A stretch of 64,000 nt of DNA from Pseudomonas sp. Bout1 (GTDB taxonomy: Bacteria; Pseudomonadota; Gammaproteobacteria; Pseudomonadales; Pseudomonadaceae): NCBI RefSeq assembly GCF_034314165.1, contig NZ_JAVIWK010000001.1, positions 3,053,001 to 3,117,000 of the forward strand. The letters run 5' to 3'. The position numbers and the translations under genes are program-made. Shown in pieces: positions 1 through 8,408 of this stretch. The notes beneath the pieces were generated by a model. That model worked only from the letters and a program-made list of their open reading frames with translations, searched no databases and was not told the origin of the DNA. Each line of letters opens with the position of its first letter. Positions within the stretch are counted from its first letter, which is position 1.

Positions 1-10
1 ACATCGGCGT

Positions 11-39
11 TCCCTCGCGCTGTGTGATCAGGCGAGGGA
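11..39. terminator. Hairpin at window edge, possible terminator
   Basis: TCCCTCGC at 11-18 is repeated as GCGAGGGA at 32-39, giving a perfect 8-bp stem with a 13-nt loop. No strong T run follows. It could end a gene lying left of the window. The rest of the leader up to 267 shows no gene; a TTGACA-like hexamer at 195-200 lacks a convincing partner. Confidence 0.3.
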
Positions 40-267
40 CTTTGCAGAGGTTTGTGAGAGAAAGAAGTCAGCGCTATCCACTGCTACTGATAGGACGTTT
101 CGCCATACTCCCGACTAAACCGGCCCTTTTTCGTAAGCCAAATCCCCCCTGTAAAAACAAATCCCACAAAACCCACATACACAACAAATCCAACTTGACA
201 GCCGCCATTCCCTTGGCGTCTATTGACGTACCCGCTGGACCCTTTCGCAGATGTCCCTGGATGCTCA

Positions 268-1698
268 ATGAAGACTGATACCTCACTGGCTCACATGCCC
301 AGCGTTCTCCAAGCGGCCGAAAATATCCGCCTGGGCACTCTCTCCCCCGTGCAACTGGTGGAGCAAAGCCTCGAATCCATCAAAACCCACAATTCCACAC
401 TGAATGCCTTTGGCGACGTCTACGCCGAGTCTGCGCTGGAGCAGGCTGAAATCCTGACCGCAGAAGCACAGGCCAAGCAATTTCGCGGCCCGCTCCACGG
501 CATCCCCTTCGGCATCAAAGACCTGTTCTCCACCGCCAACCTGCGCACCACCCGTGGCTCGCTGACCGGCCTGGACAACGTTCCCACCCAGGACGCGCCG
601 ATCATTCGCCGCCTCAAAGACGCCGGTGCGATCATCCTCGGCAAGACTGCCACCACCGAATTCGGCTGGACCGGCGCGAGCACCTCCCGAGTCTTCGGCA
701 ACGGTCGCAACCCGTGGAACCCTCAACTCACCAGCGGCGGCTCCAGCTCCGGCTCGGCCATCGCCGTGGCGGCACGCATGGTCCCGGCCACGCTGGGTTC
801 TGACGGCGGCGGTTCGGTGCGGATTCCCGGTGCGTTCTGCGGTGCATTCGCCCTTAAAGGCTCTTTGGGGCGCATCCCCACCTGGCCCTGGTCGGCCACT
901 GAAATGCTCAGTCACGCTGGCCCGATCACCCGCACCGTGCGCGACAGTGCGCTGCTGTTCGATATCCTGTCCGGCCCCGACCCGCTGGACCACCAGGCCT
1001 TGCCCGCGCCTAACGAGTCTTACCTGGCGCGTTGCGACCTGCCATTGGGCCCGTTGCGTGTGGCGTATTGCCCAACCTTGTTCAACACCCCGGTGGACCC
1101 GGTCATCGCCGCCACCGTCGAGGCGGCGGTGCATTACCTTGCGGATGAGCTGTCGGTCACCGTCACCACCCTGGCTCTGGACTGGCAAGACCCGCTGGCC
1201 ACCTTCGAAACCCTGTGGGTCGGCGGGCGCGGGATCGCCTATGGCAAATCCCTGGCCGACCGTCTCGACCAACTGGACCCAGGCTTCGCCGCACTGATCA
1301 AGCGCTCCGCCGATTACGATCTGGCGGCCTACCTGAAGGCCGTGCAGCAACGCGCATTGTTCGCCAATCAGGTACACGCCCTGTTTAACGACTACGACGT
1401 GCTGCTGATGCCGACGATGCCGATCTTGCCATTCGCCGCCGACCAGGTTGCCCCGCAAGGTTGGCCAGGGGAGGAGGGCGCAGTGCCGTGGGCACGCTGG
1501 ACGCCATTTACCTATCCGTTCAATATCACCGGCAACCCCGCCGCCAGCCTGCCCTGTGGCTTCAGCCCAAGCGGTTTGCCGATCGGCTTGCAGGTGATCG
1601 GCCCGCGTTTTGCCGACGCTCAGGTGTTGCAATTCTGCGCAGCGGTGGAAGCCATTGCCCCTTGGGATCAGCACCTGCCCCCGATGCTGACGCCCTGA
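268..1698 (+). CDS. Amidase signature family hydrolase
   Basis: A 476-residue amidase-signature (AS) enzyme that hydrolyses C-N amide bonds with a Ser-cisSer-Lys triad. The catalytic lysine lies in GIKDLFS (about residue 84), the Gly/Ser-rich motif GGSSSGSA covers residues 157-164, and the nucleophile is in SDGGGSVRIPG (about Ser183). Length is normal for the family. An in-frame start at 223 exists, but ATG 268 gives the normal AS N-terminus. There is no signal peptide, so it is cytoplasmic. It opens a cluster with a DeoR regulator, an M20 hydrolase, two kinases and a symporter, so its substrate is probably imported by that symporter. The family is certain; the substrate is unknown. Confidence 0.9.
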   Translation: MKTDTSLAHMPSVLQAAENIRLGTLSPVQLVEQSLESIKTHNSTLNAFGDVYAESALEQAEILTAEAQAKQFRGPLHGIPFGIKDLFSTANLRTTRGSLTGLDNVPTQDAPIIRRLKDAGAIILGKTATTEFGWTGASTSRVFGNGRNPWNPQLTSGGSSSGSAIAVAARMVPATLGSDGGGSVRIPGAFCGAFALKGSLGRIPTWPWSATEMLSHAGPITRTVRDSALLFDILSGPDPLDHQALPAPNESYLARCDLPLGPLRVAYCPTLFNTPVDPVIAATVEAAVHYLADELSVTVTTLALDWQDPLATFETLWVGGRGIAYGKSLADRLDQLDPGFAALIKRSADYDLAAYLKAVQQRALFANQVHALFNDYDVLLMPTMPILPFAADQVAPQGWPGEEGAVPWARWTPFTYPFNITGNPAASLPCGFSPSGLPIGLQVIGPRFADAQVLQFCAAVEAIAPWDQHLPPMLTP

Positions 1699-1916
1699 TT
1701 GATTGCACCCGGAGTGGGCTCAACAGAAGCCCGCCCGTAATAAACGCTTTGTGTTGTCCTGCCCTTTCACACCCTGATGAGTGAGAGGTACCCGTGACCC
1801 TGTCCATGGCCGTATTACGCACGATGCTCCCCGCTGGACCGGCTTTTGCCGCGTCTCGCCGTGGGCCTCGCGCGCGCAATCGCGGCCGCCTGAACCTGCC
1901 CTGGAATACTTCTTTT

Positions 1917-2675
1917 ATGCTCAACCAGCCACGACTCGACGAAATCATGCTCCTGCTCATCCAACACCAGCGCGTCAAGGCGTCGGACCTGGCGCAGGCG
2001 CTGTTCGTCTCCGAAGAAACCATTCGCCGCGACTTCAAGTACCTGGAAGAAGCCGGCAAGTTGCGGCGCATCCACGGTGGCGCGATTTTGCCGCGGCTCA
2101 ACGAAGAGCAGCCGTTGCAAGTGCGCAGCCGCATCAAGCCCCAGGCCAAGACGCGCATTGCGGCGTGCGCGGCCAAGCTGGTGAGCGAAGGCATGGTGCT
2201 GTTTCTCGACACCGGTACCTCGACCCTGGCCCTGGCCCAGCAACTGACCGGGTTCAGCCAGTTGCGCATCATCACCAACTCCCTGGACATCGCCCGCCTG
2301 ATCACCGAACAAAGCGCCAACCAGGTGCTGGTGGTGCCCGGCGATGTACGCCGCAACGACAACGCGCTGATTGGCGCCCACACCCTGGAATTCGTCCGAC
2401 AGTTCCACTACGACATTGCCTTCATGGGCATCGGCGCTGTCGACCTGGAACTGGGGTTCATGGACTACCAGGAACCCGAGGCGCTGCTGCGCCGGGCGCT
2501 GACCAAACACAGCCTGCGCAGCGTGATCCTGGCCGACGACGCCAAGTTCGGCCACCGCACATTCATTAACACGCTGCCGTTCAGCGCCATCACGACCCTG
2601 GTCACCAATCGTGCGCCGTCCGCCGATTTTGCGACCCGCCTGGAGCAAGCCCATGTCGACATCCTTTACCCCTGA
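1917..2675 (+). CDS. DeoR-family transcriptional regulator
   Basis: A 252-residue DeoR regulator. The N-terminal winged helix (residues about 6-57) contains VSEETIRRDFKYLEE and the hallmark RRIHGGA. The C-terminal sugar-phosphate sensing domain shows DTGTSTLAL, GDVRRNDNALIG and LADDAKFG. Start ATG 1917 (MLNQPRLDEI) fits the family; an upstream in-frame GTG at 1794 would add an Arg-rich leader typical of non-coding DNA. It overlaps the next gene by 23 bases, implying translational coupling. DeoR proteins usually sense phosphorylated metabolites, which fits the two kinases encoded downstream (inference). Confidence 0.9.
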   Translation: MLNQPRLDEIMLLLIQHQRVKASDLAQALFVSEETIRRDFKYLEEAGKLRRIHGGAILPRLNEEQPLQVRSRIKPQAKTRIAACAAKLVSEGMVLFLDTGTSTLALAQQLTGFSQLRIITNSLDIARLITEQSANQVLVVPGDVRRNDNALIGAHTLEFVRQFHYDIAFMGIGAVDLELGFMDYQEPEALLRRALTKHSLRSVILADDAKFGHRTFINTLPFSAITTLVTNRAPSADFATRLEQAHVDILYP

Positions 2676-3933
2676 GTTGCTGTCGCCCAGTGAACAGGAC
2701 CTTGCAACCTTTGAGGCGCTGTTTCGTGACACGTCAGCCATCGGCGCAACCCCGGCCGGTGGGCTGCATCGCCTGGCGGCCTCGGCCGAGGACGGCGCCG
2801 TGCGCGACCTGTTCGCCGCCTGGCTGACCGAGCGCGGCTTTGAAGTGCGTGTGGATGCGGTGGGTAACATGTTCGGCTTGATCACCTTTAATCCAGACGC
2901 GCCCTACGTGCTATGCGGATCGCATCTGGACAGCCAGCCCAGCGCCGGGCGTTTCGACGGCGTCTACGGCGTGCTGGCCGGCGCGGTCGCGGTGGCCAGC
3001 CTGGCCCGCCAACTGCGTGAACGCGGCGAAGTGCCGGCGTGCAACCTGGCGGTGGTGAACTGGACCAACGAGGAAGGCGCGCGCTTCCAGCCCAGCCTGA
3101 TCGGCAGCAGCGTGTTCACTCGCGACCTGGCGCTGCAAGACGCCTGGGCCTGCTGCGATGGCGACGGCATCAGCCTCAAGCACGCGCTGCAACAGATTGG
3201 TTATCTGGGGGAGGGCCGGGTCGAACTGGATGTCGCCGGTTATGTAGAAATCCACGTCGAACAAGGCGACGGTCTTGAGCGCGACGGGCTGGCCATCGGT
3301 GTGGTGCGCGAGACCTGGGCCGCCCTCAAACAACGGATTCGTTTTATCGGTGAACAGAACCACACCGGCCCCACGCCCATGGCCGCGCGCAAGGACGCCT
3401 TGCTGGCCGCCGCCCATGCGATCACCGCCGTGCGTGCCGAGGCCGAGCTGCACGGCTTGCAACTGCACAGCTCGGTGGGGCGCCTGGAGATCTACCCCAA
3501 CTCGCCCAACGTGGTGCCCTCCAGCGTGACACTGCACGTGGAATACCGCTCGCCAGACACCCAATTGCTGGCCGCAGCCGGTGAGCGCCTGAGCGCCAGC
3601 CTCAAGGCCACCGCCAGCGCAACGTCGACCGACTACAGCATCGAAAGCCGCGCCCTGCGTGAGCCGACTCACCTGCACCACGGTTTTGCCGAACTGGCCT
3701 ACAGCGTCGGCCAGCAACTGGGCTTGCCCATCGGCAACAGCGTCACTGTCTCAGGCCACGATGCCATCAGCCTGAGCCGGCATTACCCGGTGTGCCTGCT
3801 GTTTATCCCGAGCAGCAACGGCGTGTCCCATAACGAAGCGGAGTTCACTAACGAGCAGGACATGCGCATTGGTTTGCACATGCTGACCGCGTTGCTGCAC
3901 CGCGCCTGTTCCACCCCCAACGCCTACCGCTGA
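2653..3933 (+). CDS. M20-family Zn hydrolase (allantoate amidohydrolase / N-carbamoyl amino acid hydrolase type)
   Basis: A 426-residue amidohydrolase of the hydantoinase/carbamoylase branch of M20. Metal-binding elements appear in order: GSHLDSQPSAGRFDG (His, Asp), NEEGARF (Glu), IHVEQG (His/Glu) and VSGHDAISLS (His). The family removes carbamoyl or ureido groups from N-carbamoyl amino acids, allantoate or ureidoglycine. ATG 2653 lies inside the end of the DeoR gene, and the next gene starts 9 bp after its stop, so they form an operon. With the amidase it suggests stepwise hydrolysis of an N-acyl or ureido compound; the exact substrate cannot be read from the sequence. Confidence 0.88.
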   Translation: MSTSFTPELLSPSEQDLATFEALFRDTSAIGATPAGGLHRLAASAEDGAVRDLFAAWLTERGFEVRVDAVGNMFGLITFNPDAPYVLCGSHLDSQPSAGRFDGVYGVLAGAVAVASLARQLRERGEVPACNLAVVNWTNEEGARFQPSLIGSSVFTRDLALQDAWACCDGDGISLKHALQQIGYLGEGRVELDVAGYVEIHVEQGDGLERDGLAIGVVRETWAALKQRIRFIGEQNHTGPTPMAARKDALLAAAHAITAVRAEAELHGLQLHSSVGRLEIYPNSPNVVPSSVTLHVEYRSPDTQLLAAAGERLSASLKATASATSTDYSIESRALREPTHLHHGFAELAYSVGQQLGLPIGNSVTVSGHDAISLSRHYPVCLLFIPSSNGVSHNEAEFTNEQDMRIGLHMLTALLHRACSTPNAYR

Positions 3934-3941
3934 GGTCTGCC

Positions 3942-4898
3942 ATGTCGAGTCGTTTGCAAGCAAAGTCACGGCTGTTGGGCGCCCTGGAGGCCGCCGGTTT
4001 GTCCGCCCATGTGGTTGTCGAAGAGGGCACCGCCGGGATTGCCTCGCCGGTGCGGTTGGCCACCGAATGGGCAGGTTTTACCGTCACCGCGCCGTGGGGC
4101 CAGTGCTACGCCAAGGTGCTGCATGACGACATGCGCGCGCTGATCGATATTGAGCGCAGCGCCCGCGCCACCCAACTGGCGGCGGATTGCGACGTAACGC
4201 CCGGCGTGCGCCTGTTGGATGCAGCGGCCGGCGTGTTGCTGCTGGACGCCTTGCCCGCCAGCGAGTGGCGCTGGGCTCGCCTCGACGAACTGATGCACCC
4301 CCAGCGCCTGCAAGCGCTCTGGGCACTGAAGAAACAACTGCACCGAGGCGCTTCACCGGGCTTCACCCGCTCACCACTCCAGGACATCCAGCACCTGCAC
4401 GAGCTATGCGTGCGTTATAGCGTGGCCCTGCCCATTGATCACGCCTGGGTCAGCACCTGCATTGACCTGGCCTGGACCTCCCTGCAACTGAGCGCCAGCG
4501 ACTCGGTGCCGCTGCACGGCGACGGCGTGGCCAGCAACGTGATGATCGGCCCGGGCGGCGCCCTGCAACTGATCGACTTCGACTACGGCGGCAGCGGCGA
4601 TCCCTGGTACGACGTGGCCATCAGCCTTAACGAGCTGTACGTGTTCGAAAGTGACTGGCGCGCAGGCATCCATGCCTGGGCCGGGCAATGCCGCGAAAGC
4701 GACTACGCGCGCTGCCGCTTGTACGCCTTGATCAACGATTGGTACTGGACCCTCTGGGGCCTGTGGGTCGGCGCCACCTCGGCGCGGCCGCTGGAGTTCT
4801 CCAAAGTCGGGCAGTGGACGCTGTTGCGCTGCCGCCAGAGTCTGCACGACCCACGGTTTGAAAGTTGGCTACGCCAGGTACAGGAGGGGCAGGCATGA
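3942..4898 (+). CDS. Phosphotransferase, choline/aminoglycoside kinase-like fold (first of a pair)
   Basis: A 318-residue APH-type kinase. The Brenner-like catalytic loop LHGDGVASNVM and the metal-binding loop QLIDFDYGGSGDPWYD lie in the C-terminal half; the N-terminal lobe is poorly conserved. Such enzymes phosphorylate hydroxyls of small molecules (choline, ethanolamine, homoserine, methylthioribose, antibiotics). The operon setting with hydrolases and a symporter argues for a catabolic rather than a resistance role. Its TGA overlaps the ATG of a second kinase (ATGA), so the two are translated together. Confidence 0.8.
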   Translation: MSSRLQAKSRLLGALEAAGLSAHVVVEEGTAGIASPVRLATEWAGFTVTAPWGQCYAKVLHDDMRALIDIERSARATQLAADCDVTPGVRLLDAAAGVLLLDALPASEWRWARLDELMHPQRLQALWALKKQLHRGASPGFTRSPLQDIQHLHELCVRYSVALPIDHAWVSTCIDLAWTSLQLSASDSVPLHGDGVASNVMIGPGGALQLIDFDYGGSGDPWYDVAISLNELYVFESDWRAGIHAWAGQCRESDYARCRLYALINDWYWTLWGLWVGATSARPLEFSKVGQWTLLRCRQSLHDPRFESWLRQVQEGQA

Positions 4899-5830
4899 AA
4901 GCGTTAGGTGAAGGGTGTACGCCACAAGAGTGTCAGCTGGAAGCAGCGGTGCGCGGTGTCGCCAGTTGGGGTGGCAGCGGGATCCGTTATGAGCCGGTCA
5001 GCGGCGGGATTTCCAACACCAACTGGCGGGTGGAAGTGGCCGGCATCGACACCGCGTATTTCTTCAAGGTACCGGGCGTTGGCACCGAGATGTTTATCGA
5101 CCGCCGCACCGCCCACGACGCCAGCCTCAAGGCGGCGCAAACCGGCTATGGCGCGCCGGTGTTTGCCTTCCTTGAAGAGTTCGGCGTGGAAGTCTTCGAA
5201 TTCATGGAAGGCTGGCGTGCTTCGTCCAACCACGATTTCCTCGACCGCGACGTGCGCCACAACGCGCTGCACGCCCTCAAGGCGTTCAACGACCAGCCAC
5301 CATTGGTACAGACCAAAACCGTGTTCGACATGATTGCCGAGCACCAGCGCCAGGTGGAGCAACTCAACGGCTGCAAACCCGCCGACGACGCCTGGTTACG
5401 CCGCCAATGCGATCGCGCACGGGGTGTGCTGCAAGCCTCCGGCATCGACCTGGCACCGTGCATGAACGACACCCTGGCGGGTAACTTCATGCTCAACGAC
5501 CGTCGGCAGATTCGCCTGGTGGACTTTGAATACGCTTCCAACAACGACCGGCATTACGAACTGGCGCTGTGGTTCGGCGAGATGTTTTTCACCGACGAGA
5601 TGGAGCTGGCCCTGATCGAGGACTACTTCGGCCAGGTCACCCCGCAGAACCTCGCCCGCATCAAGTTGCACAAGGCCCTGGCGGACATCAAATGGTCGAC
5701 CTGGGCGATGGTGCAGCACGCGGTGTCGCAGCTGGATTTCGACTTCTATAAATACGGCACCTGGAAGCACATGCGCGCCCGCAGCATCATCAATGATTCG
5801 CAATGGGAAACCTGGCTAAGACAGGCTTGA
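4895..5830 (+). CDS. Choline/ethanolamine kinase-like phosphotransferase (second of a pair)
   Basis: A 311-residue protein of the same fold as the preceding kinase but only distantly similar. An N-terminal GGISNTNWRV segment resembles the choline/ethanolamine kinase nucleotide loop. The catalytic loop reads CMNDTLAGNFML, with the usual HxD histidine replaced by Met while Asp and Asn remain. The second loop is RLVDFEYASNNDRHYELA, typical of choline kinases. The start is set by the ATGA overlap with the previous stop. The tandem, translationally coupled arrangement suggests a heteromeric kinase or two sequential phosphorylations (inference). Confidence 0.8.
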   Translation: MKALGEGCTPQECQLEAAVRGVASWGGSGIRYEPVSGGISNTNWRVEVAGIDTAYFFKVPGVGTEMFIDRRTAHDASLKAAQTGYGAPVFAFLEEFGVEVFEFMEGWRASSNHDFLDRDVRHNALHALKAFNDQPPLVQTKTVFDMIAEHQRQVEQLNGCKPADDAWLRRQCDRARGVLQASGIDLAPCMNDTLAGNFMLNDRRQIRLVDFEYASNNDRHYELALWFGEMFFTDEMELALIEDYFGQVTPQNLARIKLHKALADIKWSTWAMVQHAVSQLDFDFYKYGTWKHMRARSIINDSQWETWLRQA

Positions 5831-5841
5831 GCCTGCGCCAT

Positions 5842-5849
5842 AACAATAA
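5842..5849 (+). promoter_or_regulatory. AACAATAA, possible Crc/Hfq CA motif
   Basis: An exact AAYAAYAA match just after the kinase stop and 113 bases before the small membrane protein start. In Pseudomonas such motifs near ribosome binding sites bind Hfq/Crc for catabolite repression. Here the distance to a start codon is large, so the call is weak. Confidence 0.25.
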
Positions 5850-5961
5850 CGACGACACACACGTTCCGCCTTTGGCGCTGGTTTGCGCTGACGTTTCACT
5901 GCTTGATTTTTTGTTTGATCACATAACAAACCGATCCAGAAATTCAAGGAGCACCCGACTC

Positions 5962-6216
5962 ATGAAATCCGATAGCGCACCACCTGGCCGCCTGAAGAGC
6001 CAACTCTTCGGCGTGTACTTTTTCCTGTTGCTGATGCTCGCCCTGTTCCCGCCGTTCTATTTGAGCGTGAGCGGCAGTACCGCGTTGGTACTGGGCATTC
6101 CATTGCCGATCTTCTACTGGATCGCCATTGCGGTGCTCGCAGGCCTGGGCCTGTGGGCGTTGTATGTGGCCGAGCTGAAAGCCGGTGAAATACCCGAAGA
6201 GGGGGAAGCGCAATGA
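5962..6216 (+). CDS. Small two-helix membrane protein, DUF3311-like symporter partner
   Basis: An 84-residue protein with two hydrophobic helices (residues about 14-38 and 46-67) separated by a short polar turn, and an acidic C-terminus. Size, topology and position directly before a sodium:solute symporter match the DUF3311/DUF997 small subunits encoded beside SSS permeases. ATG 5962 follows the purine-rich AAGGAGC. Its TGA overlaps the ATG of the symporter (ATGA). It probably assists or regulates the permease in the inner membrane. Confidence 0.8.
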   Translation: MKSDSAPPGRLKSQLFGVYFFLLLMLALFPPFYLSVSGSTALVLGIPLPIFYWIAIAVLAGLGLWALYVAELKAGEIPEEGEAQ

Positions 6217-7745
6217 TCAGCACCACCAGCGATGCCAACCTCTTTATCACCTTCGGCGTCATCGGCCTGTTTTTGGCCGGGATGATCGCCGTGCTGTACG
6301 CCACCAACCGAGAAAGCACGACCTTCTCCGATTACGCCGTAGGCGGGCGCTCCTACGGGCCGTGGTACATCGCCATGTGTTACACCAACTCCTGGTGGCC
6401 GGGCTCGACCTTTACCGCGTTTTTTGCCCTGACCATCGGCGGCGCCCTGGGGTTCTACGGCATGGTCTACGCCACCCTTGGCGTGACGGCGATGTACCTG
6501 ATGGCAAGGCGCGCCTGGACCTGGGGCCAGCGTTTCAACCTGCGCACCCAGCCGGATCTGCTCGGTATGCGTTTCAATAGCCCGGTGGTCAAACGGGTGG
6601 CCTCGATCATTGGCATCATCTCGGTATTCCCGTGGGTGGTGATGGGCATCCAGGCGTTGGCGATGCTGTTCCAGTTCGCCAGTTTCGGCCGTTGGGGCGT
6701 CACCACCTGCCTGATCGCCGGCGTGGGGGTGGTGCTGGTGCGTCAGTACTGGACCGTGAGCATGGGCATGCGCGGGCTGATCATGACCGACATGTTCCAG
6801 GGCCTGATCGCCTATGTGTTGTGCGCGGCGCTGTGTGTGTTCCTGCTGTTCGGCGACCAGGCGTCGTTCTCCAACCTGTCGCACTTGCCGGCGAAAATGC
6901 TGCTGATTCCCGGTGCCAGCGGTACCGGCTACGGCCCGTTGTACATGTTCAGCCTGATCTTCACCGGCGTGATCGGTTCGATGTGCTGGCCCATGAGCTT
7001 TCAGCGCATCTACACCGCCAGCGGCGTCAAGGCGGTGAAGAAGGGCACGCTGTACACCATCCTGTTGGTGGGAGGCTTCTACGGCATCCTGATGCTGTTC
7101 GCCGCGGCCATCAGCCAGGACCCGAACGTCATCGCGCACCCGCAACAAGGCTGGTTCCTGTCGCTGTTCGATATCGGCGGGCCGTGGATGCTGGCGCTGG
7201 CGATCGTCATCGTGCTGGCGGCAAGCATCGGCCACGTCGACGGTTGTGTGCAGGTCTGCGGCACGCAGTTCGCCAATGATTTGGCCACGTGGAATACCCC
7301 GCGTACGGATCGACAACTGACACTGCTGGCCAAGTCGGGCATGGTGGTGTTCATCGTCGCCGCGTCGGTGCTGGCATACCTGACCTTTGATTACGCCCGG
7401 TTACAGTTGCTGGCGCAGATTTCCTACCAGGGGATTATCCAGTTGGCGGTGCCGCTGTTTTTCGGGATCTTCAGCCGCCGCGGGAATAAGGAGGGCGCGA
7501 TAGCCGGGATGCTGGCGGGAATTGTAGTGGCCATCGTGCTGACGACGATGTACCCGGATGACATTCCCGGGTTGGGGTCTTTGACCAGCGGGATTGTTGG
7601 GTTGGTGGTCAACGCGGGGATTTTTGTAGTGTGTGCGTTGGCGATCAAGCCGAGCGCGCAAGAAAGCGCTCGGGTGGAACAGTTGTTCGAGATGGCAGCA
7701 CCAGGTCGCAAGGTGTCAGTGGGAGCAACGCCAGTTTTGAACTGA
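6213..7745 (+). CDS. Sodium:solute symporter (SSS family)
   Basis: A 510-residue polytopic inner-membrane protein with about 13 hydrophobic helices. SSS features include the N-terminal DYAVGGRSYGPWYIAMCYTN segment, the Arg/Lys-rich loop after RRAWTWGQRFNLRTQPDLLGMRF, and the HVDGCVQVCG stretch. It belongs to the branch paired with small DUF3311 proteins rather than the proline or acetate carriers. It ends the cluster that starts with the amidase, so it is the likely uptake system for the substrate of those enzymes. The substrate is not deducible. Confidence 0.88.
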   Translation: MISTTSDANLFITFGVIGLFLAGMIAVLYATNRESTTFSDYAVGGRSYGPWYIAMCYTNSWWPGSTFTAFFALTIGGALGFYGMVYATLGVTAMYLMARRAWTWGQRFNLRTQPDLLGMRFNSPVVKRVASIIGIISVFPWVVMGIQALAMLFQFASFGRWGVTTCLIAGVGVVLVRQYWTVSMGMRGLIMTDMFQGLIAYVLCAALCVFLLFGDQASFSNLSHLPAKMLLIPGASGTGYGPLYMFSLIFTGVIGSMCWPMSFQRIYTASGVKAVKKGTLYTILLVGGFYGILMLFAAAISQDPNVIAHPQQGWFLSLFDIGGPWMLALAIVIVLAASIGHVDGCVQVCGTQFANDLATWNTPRTDRQLTLLAKSGMVVFIVAASVLAYLTFDYARLQLLAQISYQGIIQLAVPLFFGIFSRRGNKEGAIAGMLAGIVVAIVLTTMYPDDIPGLGSLTSGIVGLVVNAGIFVVCALAIKPSAQESARVEQLFEMAAPGRKVSVGATPVLN

Positions 7746-7768
7746 GCCCAATACCTATGAAGATCAAC

Positions 7769-7794
7769 TGTGGGAGCAGCCAAGCGCTCCCACA
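7769..7794. repeat. Short REP-like hairpin TGTGGGAGC...GCTCCCACA
   Basis: A perfect 9-bp inverted repeat with an 8-nt loop, 24 bases after the symporter stop. It carries the TGTGGGAGC core seen in other intergenic repeats of this window and may also act as a transcription terminator for the symporter operon. Confidence 0.6.
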
Positions 7795-7910
7795 GGAATC
7801 TGCAGCGCTCCAACAATGCGAAATTGCCAGTTACAACCTCGGCAGACTAGAATGCGATCAATTCTTAATTACGCTTGAGCCTCATCGCTCGGCGCGCCCC
7901 GGTGATCGGC

Positions 7911-8408
7911 ATGTCGTCTCCCCTCAATCTGCATATCCAGGACCTGTACTGCGAACACCATGGATGGTTGCACCGCTGGCTGGCCCGCAAGCTGGGCAAC
8001 GCCAGCGATGCCGCCGACCTGGCTCACGACACTTTTATGCGCCTGCTGAGTCGCCAGGCCAGCAGCAACCTGGGCGCCGAGCCCCGCGCCTTGCTCACCC
8101 ACATCGCCAAGGGATTGATGATCGACAGTTGGCGCCGCCAGGAGGTGGAGCGCGCCTACCTGGAAACCATCGCGTACCTGCCGGAACAACACGTACCGTC
8201 GCCGGAAACCCGCTGGCTGATCCTCGAAGCGCTGTACCGCATTGAAGCGATGCTGCGGGACTTGCCGGTAAAAACCCGCCAGGCATTCCTGATGTCGCAG
8301 ATCGACGGCCTGACTTATCAGCAGATTGCCGAGGCCTTGGGCGTGTCGCTGATCTCGGTCAAACGCTACATGCGCGACGCTTTCCTGGCTTGCCTGAGCG
8401 TGGCATGA
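7911..8408 (+). CDS. fecI: ECF sigma factor, FecI type
   Basis: A 165-residue ECF sigma factor. Region 2 includes RWLARKLGNASDAADLAHDTFMRLL and region 4 shows the helix-turn-helix GLTYQQIAEALGVSLISVKRYM. FecI-type factors direct transcription of ferric-siderophore receptor genes when released by a FecR anti-sigma protein. The stop overlaps the ATG of the FecR gene, and the TonB receptor follows. ATG 7911 is preferred; an in-frame TTG at 7875 would add 12 residues. Expression is probably Fur-controlled, but I did not find a convincing Fur box. Confidence 0.92.
   Translation: MSSPLNLHIQDLYCEHHGWLHRWLARKLGNASDAADLAHDTFMRLLSRQASSNLGAEPRALLTHIAKGLMIDSWRRQEVERAYLETIAYLPEQHVPSPETRWLILEALYRIEAMLRDLPVKTRQAFLMSQIDGLTYQQIAEALGVSLISVKRYMRDAFLACLSVA

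Noticed and set aside
283..1674. Long open frame on the minus strand opposite the amidase
   Set aside because: The plus-strand frame shows clear amidase motifs; the opposite frame is rich in Arg/Gly/Gln with no domain, typical of high-GC antisense shadows.
7795..7910. Fur box before fecI
   Set aside because: The AT-rich stretch near 7855-7870 does not show enough agreement with the 19-bp Fur consensus to call.
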